A stretch of 64,000 nt of DNA from Micromussa lordhowensis (Eukaryota > Cnidaria > Anthozoa > Scleractinia > Lobophylliidae), in contig OZ026608.1 of the NCBI GenBank assembly GCA_964020085.1, positions 17,976,479 to 18,040,478 of the forward strand, in the 5' to 3' direction. The notes under the pieces were generated by a model, which was given only the letters and a program-made list of their open reading frames with translations, ran no database searches and was not told the origin of the DNA. A program made the position numbers and the translations under genes. Shown here in pieces: positions 1 through 11,100 of this stretch (the stretch's first letter is position 1; the number at the start of each line of letters is the position of its first letter).

Positions 1-3000
1 AAAGAGTTGGCTAGGTGCATATTTGGTTAAGGAATTGATGGTATTTCCTGCTTTTCATATTCAGTCAGCATTCTAAATTTTGATTGAATACAATATTGTC
101 AACTGGTGAAATGTAAATTTTCTATTTTCAATTTTTTTATAGGGACGCACTTAATAACCACAGCCTTGGTAGTATTTGACGCTATTGTAATCATCATCTG
201 TTCCGTTTCTCTGCTGCTATGCACAAGATCCATTTACAGATCGCTTAAGTTGGCTAAGGTAAGGCAGTCATATGAGTTTTAATTACTTAAAGGTCAATTT
301 GATAAACTGTTTTGCATTTAAAGGTTTATTGAAAGTTGTGTGTTGGTCTCCAATTTATTGTTAACATTGGGTTACTGTTATTTACAAATAATAAAAAGAT
401 TTAAGCCATAGAGCACTTTTTCAGTGTTTATTTAGCTTCATATAAACACGAGGAGACAGTTATGCAAACCCAAGACAGGTAAATGCAAGTCAGGTTTGCA
501 AAACTATCGATTTATTGTTGACATTGGGTCACAGTTATTTACAAATAATAAAAAGATTTAAGCCATAGAGCACTTTTTCCGTGTTTATTTAGCTTCATAT
601 AAACACGAGGAGACAGTTATGCAAACCCAAGACAGGTAAATGCAAGTCAGGTTTGCAAAACTATCGATTTATTGTTGACATTGGGTCATGTAGTTATTTA
701 CAAATAATAAAAAGGTTTAAGCCATAGAGCACTTTTTCCATGTTTATTTAGCTTCATATAAACACAAGGAGACAGTTATGCAAACCCAAGACAGGTTTCC
801 AAGTCAGGTTTGCAAAACTATCGAGAATTCTCCCAACCCTCTGAGTGCAAATCCCACAGGCAGTAGCAATTGGCCATTAACAACCTGGCTGAGGAGTTGA
901 ACCAGGGTCTGTTGAGAAACAATTCCAGCTTAGTGGCCAGAGAATGACCTGAAGATTAAATTAGACATTATAATCTAGTGACTGTCACCTGATTTCTTTT
1001 TCCCAAGGAAACTGCCACATTTTTCAAGAATGAACTGGGGGAGGATTTTACATTCTCAGATTACCAGGAGTTTCTCAGTTTATGGTTTTTTGTCATCATG
1101 TTAAGTGACGCTCTCACCATTGTGGGTTCGGTATACAAAATGGCCATTGATCAAAAGGTGAGTGCAAGAAGAAGATAATAATGTCCACCAATCACAATTG
1201 ATCAAAAGTCCCTTCTCACTACAAAATGAATACATTGTCAAGAAGACAGGTATTGAGAAAATAGAAAAGCATCACTTCGTGGAGGGACAGTAGCCTCAGG
1301 TTAGTGCACTCGACTTCAGATCTAGCAGTCCAGGTTCAAGCCCTGGCCGGGGACATTGTGTTGTGTTCTTAACAAATTTAATACTAGGGGTAACCCTGCG
1401 ATGGACTAGCATCCCATCTAGGGGAAGTAGAAATATTCCTTGTTGCTTCTTGCTGCAGAAACCAGGAGAAGTTCTGGCCTGATAGGGCCACTTAACTCGT
1501 ATGCAGCCTTTACCTAATGGAAAGTGCCTCGATGTGCTACCAAATTCTCAGAACTAACTTTAAAAGAAATGTATAGTGATAACTGAGGAGAAGTCAATAT
1601 AGGGCATGATGAGACTGATTGTGTAAGTAAGGAAGTGATGCCTTTTTCATGCCAGTTGGCTCAAGAGTCTAATACTTAAGTCCAGTTTCTAAAGTGTAAA
1701 GCAGCTAGGAAGCAGTATCCTGCTCGCCTAGCGCTTGCAAGTACTTTATCTCACGCAGTCCCCTTCATTCCATTCTTCTAGTATTTTACCAGGTTTACAT
1801 AAGGCTTGATCACACCCATTTATACTGTCTACTGGGCATAAAGAAGCACCACGACTGCTTGCTGATAACACAACATAATGATTGCAACCAGAAGGCAAAT
1901 TCAGATGTGCAATGTGGAGTCTCGCACTTTAACTGTTAAATTTTTTAGATCTTTAGAGTTCGATCTGAGTTATCATCTTAAACTCATAATTTTGTTTTTG
2001 AGGTTACTCAACTTTGTTAGAGGTTCCACAACTTTTTTGTCTAAAGCGTAACATATTTTAATGAATATTATCTCGTTTCTAAACTACTACATAACTTTCT
2101 TTCAGGACAGTGATTTTTACAATGTCAGCAGTCTTTTTCTTGGCACAGCAGTTCTATTAGTGTGGATTGGTCTTCTTCGATTCTTGGGCTACTCCAAGAA
2201 ATACAATGTAATGACTTCAGTTTCTACCGACAATAGATATAAGTTACAATGTAATTTGTTGTTAACAAGGTGAGTATTAAGATAGCCGTCTCTCCTGGTA
2301 CACTCAGTTTTTTCCTCGCTAGAAAGGCATCTGTGATTCAACCAGCATGCAGTTAGCTGCTGAGAGATCAGGGTTGTCTCAAGATTTTGAAGTGAAGGCC
2401 TATATTTAGGCAGCTGATCTTGCCATATTTTTCTAAAGAATCAGACAGATAGCAAGTAGAGTAACTGGTCGAGATCGTAAAGAAGATGATGATTTAGCAG
2501 CCAGCTACTTTTGACAAACCCGGAGATGCGGCTATATTGTTTCATTGTCATACCCAGCGAGACAGGAATTCCCTTCTCACCGAACAGAAAAGAAGTGTAC
2601 CTCTGTCTTGCAGTGTATGCTAATCAGAGGCAATACTAAAACTCTGTAGAGCTACCTTATTGGTATCAAGTTTCAAATCTCTCTTGAGTGGGGCAGGAAG
2701 ATGGGGCGGAGGGTTAAGAACGTGACATCTGCTCACTTCCAAGCACTTTGAATTTTACCTAAGAATTCAGTTTTGAGAAAGCGAGTGAAATTAACTTGGA
2801 GAGGTTCAGCTGGGGTCAAGCTCAGTAAGGGAAGCTAACATCACTTGACACTAAGCCAGATAAACAAACAACAACTTTATTTACTCATAAAATTTAGAGT
2901 TTTTCAAAAAATATATATAAATAAAAGGACAGAAAAAGAACAAAATGTACATTTGAGTCTGGAGATTGAAGTAACCCGAACGTTTTCTAGTTATAAGAAA

Positions 3001-6000
3001 ACAGTCACACAAACAGAGTGCTGTAGTGTTGTCAACCCTCTTTGTTCACACAGAGTTATTCATCACTTTTCCTCAATTCCTTGCAGGTTCTTTTGGTAAC
3101 ACTGAAGGCTGCTACTCCAAGTGTAGCCAGATTCTGTGTATGCGCTGCTCTTCTCTTTGTTGGCTTTATGTTTTGCGGCTATATTGTTCTGGGTCCATTC
3201 CATCCCAAGGTAAAGTTTAAGTTTAAGTTGACCTTAAATCATCATGAATATTCAGAGAGGGAGCTACATCAGCCTTCGGTGTTTTTCATGCGGCTCCTCT
3301 AACCTGGTCGAATTGGAATTTGGAGATGTTGGTTTTTGTGAAAGGAGGAAAACCAGAGAACCCGGAGAAAAACCCTCGGAGCAAGGCGAGATCCAACAAC
3401 AAACTAAACCCACTTACAGGACATCGGACATTGGCCGACCAAAATTTACTCGTGTCCGACGAAATTCCAACTGTGCTCGGACATGATGTCCGGCAATTTT
3501 TTTTTAGCGAAAATCGTTTTACGGTAAGAATAAATAAAACTCTCTTTTTTGCCGCAACTTCAAAATAAGCGATTTAAAAATTCAAAGGGATGCAGCCATT
3601 TTTTCCTCCACTTCGAGTGGAGGAAAAAATGGCTGCATCATTTTTTCCTTTTTCCACTCTTCGACTATTTTTTTTTTTTCATCGCTTGGTACACATGATT
3701 TCCAGGCCTTAAGGAGTCATAAAATCAAATTCTTCATCTCACTTGGTAGCAACTTGTATCATTTAAACCATTTTCATAAATCCAGCCGTATATAAGTGCA
3801 ACTAGCGCTCCTGTAGTCCTGCGAACATCTGAGTTTGTCATTTCAATTTTGATAACGGCAGGGGTGTTTGCAGGAATAATCTTTTAAGATAAATATTAAG
3901 TTTGATGGGTTTAATGGAATCTAACCGACTTACATATAGGATATGTGAAACCCTTTGATTAAGGCCCCGTCTACATTGCGATGGAGAAATTTGAAAACGC
4001 CGCAGCGTTATTTCTACGGTTAGGCCTACCGTCCGCAGTAATCCGTCACGAAAACGAAGCTTTTCGAAAACGCTCTTCAAACCGGGAAACTTGAAAACGC
4101 CGGCTTTGCGTTTTAGTGTGGACAGAAAACGTTTTGAAAACGGAGACGATGACGTCACGATGATCATTTGATTTCCTTGACCGAGCTTTCTTCGAACACT
4201 AATCCAAAATGGCCGGTGATTGTTGTGTTTTCAGAGTGAAACCTCCGTTTTCAAATTTCTCCGGCATTGTGTGGACAGAGCCTTATAAAGCTCTGTGGAA
4301 CATACTTTCAAATTTCGTTACTCGTTTCTCTTGTTTGTTTTCAGTTCAAGACGCTGACAATCACTGCTGAATGCTTGTACTCCATGATCAATGGAGATGA
4401 TTTGTTCAACTCTTACGCGAAAATATCTTACGTCAGTAGTCCGTTGGGTGTGTGGATCTTCAGCAAGATTTATTTCTACATCTTTATCGCACTCTTCATT
4501 TATGTTGTGTTGAGTTTGTTCATCGGTATCATTGGAGATACATACGAAAGACTTAAGGTTTGTTGAATCTACAGTGCCGTTTATTAGTCAGCCGGGTTAG
4601 TTAAGTAAGTTTGTACATAGAGTTCAGAGCCACCTTCAATTCTCAAAACTCAGTTAAGTTGGCTCTGATCCCTATGTACAGATTTTTAAGTACTTTGCCA
4701 AAAGTTGCATCTTATCAAGCTTATTAAGATTTGATAATCTAAAAAAATTTCACCTTGCCGTTTTTGAATTATATGCCCCTAAAGCTTTAATTAAGGGTGT
4801 TTTTAGCAGGTCATACTGTTGCTATGGTAACCTTTTGTGTCACGAAAATGATAGCAACGTGTTCGCCAATGATTGGGCAGTTTTTTGACACCATGATTGT
4901 AGCATCAAGTGATAAAGAGTGGTTATAAACACCATCAAAATGTTTTGAGCCACCTTAAAACGCGCGTAATTGACGTGCGAATGGCCAACGCATTCAATTA
5001 CAGGTATCCAATTACAAAAAGTTATCGCGAGCACCAATCATGATCGAGAATTTTGTTATAGAAGCGTTTAAAAAATTACTTTCACTTCTTGCATGAACAT
5101 GTATGTAGAGCTGCCCTGTGCTAATTAGAGGCACTGAAAATTTAAACTATTGAGAATCCCAGCTGATGGGAGGCTGGTCTCCTTAGCAGCCGCCCGGGCT
5201 GAAGTCAGTCAAGTCACGCCCCGGATAGGAGGGTGCTCCCTTATTTGCGCTACATAGGTATGTGCGGTCCCAAAGGGTGTGTTTTAGCCGTTTTGGTCAC
5301 AAATAGCTATCGATTTTGGCCATTTTGGTCTCAAATAGGGTATGGTTTTTTCACTCTAGTCTTGAATTGGGTAATCTATGTTTTTAGAAGAAGCTACATT
5401 TTAAATCTTATCGATAAGACCATCAACAAAGGCCCTTCGCAATGCCTTTAACATCGTTCAGAAATAGGGAACTAATTATAAGAAACAGGGTATTGATTTA
5501 AGAATAGCAAACAATGATGCAAGGCTGATACTACGTAGAAAGCTTAACGGGGCAACGACATGATAGAGTCCAAACTGAAAGCCAAATTGCAACCGTGGAC
5601 AGCTGTTTTGACCTTGTTGGGTCTCGTCAGCACGATGTAGCAAGCTATGAAGTGATCAGCTGGTTGACTGACATCCATATACTCACTGAATGCAGATGGT
5701 GATGACCTCAGATGAAACTCGAATCCAAAGTTTTGCAAATTGGCCAATGTCACATGCAAAACGCGTGACAAGGGACAATAGGAAAAATCCAGAATATCAT
5801 GTCGTTGCCGCGATAGGGAAACTGCGGACAGACAAAAACTGTCCCGCAGGAAAATCATGGCCAAACCATGTTAAAAATGAGCAGCATATCGGATCTGAAA
5901 AGACCTACGGCCCCAAAAAACTGGACAGGGTCAGGTCTTAAAAAGGGTATCAAATTTTTTGTCAGGTCATAAGTAGGGTAGGGAAAATCGCAGATTGTGA

Positions 6001-7242
6001 TCTAAAATGGGATAAGGGCTTTGGGAAGCGGTCCGCACACTCCCACCTAATTTGCCTGGGAGCATTTCCCCCTCCCCACCTACTCCGGAGTCACGCAAAG
6101 CTCCCCGTCTCCCAGTGAATTCTTTTTTCTAGTTGATGAATTTTGTATTAATTTCCCTTAATACATGTACATTACCCGTACTGTTTTCCTTCAGGATCTA
6201 GGACACCTTCCAGAAACAAAGATCCAAAAGTTTCTGCATGAACCAGTAAATGTTGGTAGATCAGTTCAACACAAAGAACATGTTCCTGTAACACAAACAG
6301 CGCGGACAGCAGACGCCATTACAACGCCTCCACCAAAAGAAGGGATAATTCAACATGGGTGAGCATAATAGTTTTAAATAATCAGAAATCGTTCAGTTAA
6401 AGCGTAGTTATGGACAAAAAAGATTTTTCCCTTCTTTTGCTATTTCTTCCCTTTCTTTCCCTCCTTTCCTCCTTCCTTCCTTTTCTTCCTTCACTCATTC
6501 ACCCCTCCACTTATTCATCCATTCATTCTTTCATCCATTCGTCCTTTCGTTCGTTCAATCCATTCAACCATTCTCTCATTTCTCCATTTTTTCGTTCGCT
6601 CGTTTGTCCATTGATTCACTCACTGTTTGTTCATTCGTTCGTTTGCTCGTTCGTTCGTTCGTTTGTTTGTTCGTTCGTTTGTTCCTTCGTTCGTTTGTTC
6701 CTTCCTTCCTTCGTTCGCTCGTTCGTTCGTTCGTCCGTCCGTTCGTTTGTTCGTTCGCTCGTTCGTTCGTTCGTTCGTTCGTTTGTTCGTTTGTTCGTTT
6801 GTTCGTTGGTTCGTTGGTTCGCTCGTGCGTTCGTTCGTTTGTTCGTTCGTTCGTTCGTTTGTTCGCTCGTTTGTTCGTTCGTTCGTTCGTTTGTTCGCTC
6901 GTTTGTTCGTTCGTTTGTTCGTTTGTTCGTTTGTTCGTTTGTTCGTTTGTTCGTTTGTTCGTTTGTTCGTTTGTTCGTTTGTTCGTTTGTTCGTTTGTTC
7001 GTTTGTTCGTTTGTTCGTTTGTTCGTTTGTTCGTTTGTTCGTTCGTTCGTTCAGTCGGTCGTTTATTCATTTATCCATTCACTCATTCATTCAATCGTTC
7101 TTTCGTACACTCTGTTTGTTCTTTAGTCATTAACTCATTAATACATTTATTTCCATTTCCAATTTTCAGGAGAACTCAGTCCAATAGTACCATGAATTCG
7201 ATGATGAGAAACGTGTCCATAGACTCGACCGGAGCAGAATAG
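1..7242 (+). CDS. MCOLN: Mucolipin (TRPML) channel gene, copy 1, 3' part only
   Basis: Endolysosomal cation channel of the TRPML family; the 5' exons lie left of the window. Seven coding exons with GT/AG junctions join in one frame: 143-258, 1008-1157, 2106-2207, 3087-3209, 4345-4557, 6195-6358 and 7170-7242 (TAG at 7240-7242). In order they encode transmembrane segment S2, the S2-S3 linker with S3, S4, S5 (ending in GYIVLGPFHPK), the pore helix with filter motif INGDD and S6, and a cytosolic tail. The pore, filter and S6 exon is the most diagnostic part. The first two exons are 116 and 150 nt, exactly the sizes of the homologous exons of copy 2 (56336-56451 and 63662-63811), so the two genes are paralogs of shared structure. 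An AATAAA signal follows at 7280. Assignment to the family is firm; which vertebrate MCOLN it is closest to cannot be judged here. Confidence 0.93.
354..824. repeat. Three-copy tandem repeat, about 157-bp unit
   Basis: Three head-to-tail copies begin at about 354, 511 and 668 (period 157 bp) in the first visible intron of mucolipin copy 1. Copies are nearly identical. Each starts TTTATTGTT(A/G)ACATTGGGT and ends near GTTTGCAAAACTATCGA. The low divergence suggests a recent local expansion. No coding potential is seen. Confidence 0.9.
1279..1500 (+). mobile_element. tRNA-derived SINE
   Basis: The 5' part resembles a Pol III promoter: an A-box-like TAGCCTCAGGTTAGTG near 1291 and a B-box GGTTCAAGCCC at 1333-1343. 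A non-tRNA body follows (GGACTAGCATCCCATCTAG and on). The same body and head recur in inverse orientation near 49640-49912, 56560-56812 and 63328-63561, so this is a dispersed family. The tRNA part does not look like a complete functional tRNA. Confidence 0.75.
3262..3430 (+). repeat. Dispersed repeat, shared with 51655-51875
   Basis: The stretch with AATTGGAATTTGGAG, GAGAACCCGGAGAAAAACCC and CAACAACAAACT is found again at 51655-51875 with few differences. In that second copy it runs into a tRNA-like end (GGAATCAAACC followed by GGGAGGCGAGCGCC), which suggests a SINE family. Here it lies in an intron of mucolipin copy 1. Short ORFs crossing it are not genes. Confidence 0.7.
3589..3639. repeat. 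Perfect 24-bp-arm palindrome
   Basis: A 24-nt arm starting GATGCAGCCATTTTTTCC, a 3-nt centre (TCG) and the exact reverse complement of the arm form a perfect hairpin of 51 bp. It lies in the S5-to-pore intron of mucolipin copy 1. It could be a small fold-back element or the centre of an eroded MITE. Confidence 0.85.
3962..4283. mobile_element. MITE with AGGC(C/T)C ends and TA target duplication
   Basis: The left end (AGGCCCCGTCTACATTGCG) and the reverse complement of the right end (AGGCTCTGTCCACACAATG) match, and both continue into GGAGAAATTTGAAAACG. Both flanks are TA, as expected for a Tc1/mariner-type insertion. The inside has no credible ORF; a 109-codon minus-strand ORF crossing it is incidental. 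A diverged relative lies at 55653-56020. Confidence 0.75.
4345..4557 (+). CDS. MCOLN: Mucolipin copy 1, pore-filter-S6 exon
   Basis: This 213-nt exon of 71 codons starts after TTTTCAG and ends at AAG|GT. It encodes the pore helix (AECLYSMINGDD), in which N-G-D-D is the TRPML selectivity-filter motif with the two acidic residues kept. A luminal turn follows, then a hydrophobic S6 (YIFIALFIYVVLSLFIGIIG). The retained acidic filter argues for a working cation pore. The upstream intron carries the MITE at 3962-4283. Confidence 0.93.
6420..7110. repeat. TTCG/TTTG tetranucleotide satellite in last intron
   Basis: The last intron of mucolipin copy 1 (6359-7169) is mostly a pyrimidine-rich start (TTCCTTCC) followed by long runs of GTTCGTTC and GTTTGTTC. 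Because the unit is 4 nt and lacks stops, long ORFs appear in several frames on both strands. They are repeat artefacts. Confidence 0.95.
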
Positions 7243-7279
7243 ATATTTTCGATAAATTGAAACACTGGTATAAACTTCA

Positions 7280-7285
7280 AATAAA
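7280..7285 (+). terminator. Candidate polyadenylation signal of mucolipin copy 1
   Basis: AATAAA lies 38 nt after the TAG stop of the terminal exon. It is the first consensus hexamer downstream, so a very short 3' UTR is possible. Later hexamers could also be used. Confidence 0.45.
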
Positions 7286-8115
7286 TTAGCATGTTCATAT
7301 TATAATGTGTAAACATATCATGTAGGTTTAGAAATTTGCCATCAGTCCAAAAAAAAATTCTTAGTAAAACACTAGATATCTTCAGAATAACATATATGAA
7401 AACTTCACATACAGTAAAACCCGTTTGTAAGAACCTAGTGGTTTAAGAACCTGCTGACAGAAATTTGCCATTTTAATCCCCCAAAAAATTTAGAACCTTT
7501 TCAGCCAAGCAAGATCAAGCAGGTTCCTGTATGTGAGTTACAGTTAGTTATGATAAACATTGAAACAAGGAGTGTAACTTTGAGAATTCAAATTTATATT
7601 ACAAGGAAATACATGACACAATTGTGGATAAATACTGTATATTGAAGGACCAAACCCAAGTTTATTTATTTTTCTGGTAATTGACAACCTTAATCCCCTT
7701 CATAGAAATTGACAACCTAATTAAGAACCTACTTGGGCTAAATTGTCAATGACTGCACCAAAATATAATGGTCCTATTTTGCCAGACTTAAATTGCAACA
7801 TAGTGCTGTGTAAAAATATCATTTAGGTTTGTAAATTTGATATCAGTCCAGAGAAAGGCTCTCATTAAAAAAACACTATCTCGTTATAGAACACTTGTAA
7901 TTACGCCAAGAATCTATTGCAAACACCTCTAAGCGATTAATGCAGAGGAGATGTAATTTAATGTATAATACATAGTGACAATAAAGTTGACAGTTGTGGT
8001 AATACATTGTTCCTGCCTAGTCTTACGCAGCACTTTCGTTTAGTCTAATAAACATTATAATAATTAACCTTACAAATCATCAGCTACTTGGCTTAGAGAA
8101 CTTTGCAGGCTTCTT

Positions 8116-8133
8116 AAAACCGATATCGCGCGG

Positions 8134-8164
<31 letters not shown>
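8116..8164. repeat. Short inverted repeat (AAAACCGATATCGC)
   Basis: AAAACCGATATCGC at 8116-8129 is matched by its exact reverse complement GCGATATCGGTTTT at 8151-8164, with a GC-rich spacer. It may be a fold-back element remnant; no coding role is visible. Confidence 0.7.
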
Positions 8165-8165
<1 letters not shown>

Positions 8166-11100
8166 AAGTGCAATTTAACGCGGAATTCACGAGTCAGGTA
8201 ATGAATTTTCCTTGAGTCGCATAATTGAATAAAACATTTTAAAATGACATTTTTGAAAAACTTTTTTGCAGTTGTTGTGTTACAATTTGACGACAGTTGT
8301 TACGTAGATGCGAAACAATATCACTTAGCCTCGTTTTCAACTCGCAATTCCACGCTAAATACTTCGCTTCGTAAACCAATCAGAATGCAAGATTTTATTC
8401 AATTATGCGATTCTATACTGAACCCCCAGGTGGACCACATGTATATCAACTTCCTTCGCTTGATATTACAGCAATTGTTGAATAATGGGAGCAACATGCT
8501 ACATGATGATGCTAAAAGCATGTAAGATGGAACCTTTCTGCATTCAAAGAACGTGTATGGAATGCGCGTTTTTGATGGCCATCAGGAGACGAAAAAAATT
8601 CGGCTCTAAAATTTGTTAAAATGCGTTCTTCGGAGTCTCGTTCAAGGCGGTGCAAAGAAAAGGACAATGGTAACGAAGTTCAGTATTCTGTCTCAGCCAA
8701 TCGGGTAGCAGAGCAAAACTGAAGCGCACGATTTTCTCGCGCTTTTAATTCACGTGGCGTTTCCGCGTTATTTCAAAGGCGCTGATTGGTTTACTGCTCT
8801 TTTCTTCCCGACAATGATAAGAAGACGAATTAATCGATGATGTACTTTTCAGTTCGTTAATAAAAAAGATATACAAATTGAAATATAGAACAATTCGAGG
8901 AGACGTAGCTAGCTCTGTGCCTTTTTGGACCCTTTTTGACATGGGCTCGTTTGTAAAGGATCTTTGTGACGTCACCTCGTGAACCTTCGTTTCAGGCTTT
9001 TCGCAGTACGATCTGGCAACGAAACGTGGGAAGTTTGGGCACTAGGCGAAACGAGATCAACGTCAGTGAAAAAGAAGTCTTGTCAACTGCATGAAAAGTA
9101 TGCTTTATTTATCTGCAACGCGAAGGTTGCGTAAAGCGCCGTTTGGATCTTCGGGAAATTTTGACTTGATATCAATTCAAAAGCCTCTCAAAACTTTTCA
9201 CAACCATCTGTGATTACGTATGGTTTGCGTTTGTGCTTATATTTAGCACAAGAAGATCACCGGCTGCAATGCTATGAATAGATGTTAGGAAAGTGCTGAA
9301 AGTACTTGATTTTCTCACTCAAGTTTGTCTAGTCGATTCATTACTGAGAAGATGGTAACTCAATCAAGGCAAGTTTCCTTCGCAATGTGTAATACAGCCT
9401 AACGAGCTGCCCTGTCGGTTTTGAACAGGGAACTGAGCAACACTGTTTCTCTATGCAGACTATTTCCAGCAAAAGAAGCAAAAAATTATATGTACAGAGT
9501 TTTGTCGGTAAGAAGAGGCCGGCAAAGCCAAGTGAAACGTGTTAGGACAGAAACCATAAAAAGACGACATTTCAATCACTAGTAACTGATGCTCTCTTGT
9601 TTTTTTTGTTGTTGCTGCTGTTTTTTTCTTTTGTTTCGTACTGTTTTGTTTTGTTTTTATGAAATAGAATCGCCAGTCATCCTATCTCCGCCTCCTGCCA
9701 TCACAATGGCTTATTAAACAGTTGTCGTTTGTTGTCCTGTGTTTCTAAAAAGAGAAACAGGAATGGAAATGCGCCAAACATGTCATAGCGAGTAGCTGTC
9801 TTTAACTAATCCTCGACAAAGCGATGATTAACGTACAAAGCAATGTAAGAGTCAGCTGATGGGAACATCCGATGGTTCGATATTTAAAAACAAAGAAAAA
9901 AACTTTTAATGACTGAGCTTTAAATTTGGAAACACTGGATAAATTGTTTTAACAGCTTAAGTTTTTTTCTAGTTTTCCCTTCTGAAAAGTTAATCACGTT
10001 AATATACTAGAACTTTCCATGGCTCTTGTACAAACAAGAGGCCTGTTAGGGTAAATTCGGACAGGCAACACGGTTCTGTGGCGAGATAAAGGAGCTGAAA
10101 TGATTACGAACGACGAGCCTCTCACTAGACAGCGACTTGTAGCGCATTCGGGCAGAAGCAGTGTATTTTTCAATAAAATAACTTAAACTTGAGTATTGAC
10201 AGTCTACTACTTTCGAGGGACCAAGTTGGAAATGTTCTGTGAATATGTTGCTTACTTGCATTTTTGATTGAAACGCTGGGCCCGGTTGTTTGATTAGAAC
10301 TCACTGTTTGCCAGTCATTTTGTTACTCAGTTCTTACTGCAGATATCATATTTATCTTCGTCCGCTTTGTGTTCAGCTTTACCTCGAAAATGCCGCATAC
10401 GGTGAAGCTGAGAGAGGTCGAGAGACCGAAAAGAGAACGGCAAATTAGGATGTCGTGTAGGCTGGTAAACCCCATTTACACTCTATTTTATGCTTTTTTT
10501 CTGGACGGGCCCCGTTTTACCTCGTGTGAGATATGCTTGCACTCAACAAAGTTCAAGGAGCATAGAGCAAAAAAAAACGCACTCAACCAGTTACAGGTCT
10601 ATTTTAAAAGGGGGTTTGGAAAAAGAAAATGTGAATTTATATCAACTTAAAAATCAGAAAGTACATTTTGTGGGTCATTCGCAATATGCAAGGTTATGAT
10701 GTTAGGTTGGTAATCATCTAAAACTAGAATGTCTCAGGGACAGTGGTTTTCGACGAAATTCCGACAGCGACATACGAACCTTCTGCAATTGCGACGTGAA
10801 AAGGTTTGAGACTCAGACGGGGTAAATAAAGACCTCCCCTAACAGGGCCTCAAACAAGGCTCTCTTCTAAACGCTAGGCTTCCTTCATTTTCTCCATTAA
10901 CAGTATGCGTTGAATAAGAACACCTACAATTGTACAAAGTCTTTCAACGGCTGATATATAAAGGACTATAACTCCAGCAGCTTACGCGCAGAGACCGATT
11001 TCGAGTAGTTCTGAGGATTGGCCGAGGCAGAATTAACTTCCACTAATGGGTATTTGAAATCAATTATTTGGGCTACAATAGAACACGGGGGATTATGTAG

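Noticed and set aside
3838..4167. 109-codon minus-strand ORF
   Set aside because: It lies mostly in the non-coding MITE at 3962-4283, with no domain.
6410..7242. Long ORFs on both strands over the TTCG/TTTG array
   Set aside because: Repeat artefacts inside the last intron of mucolipin copy 1; only 7170-7242 is a real exon.
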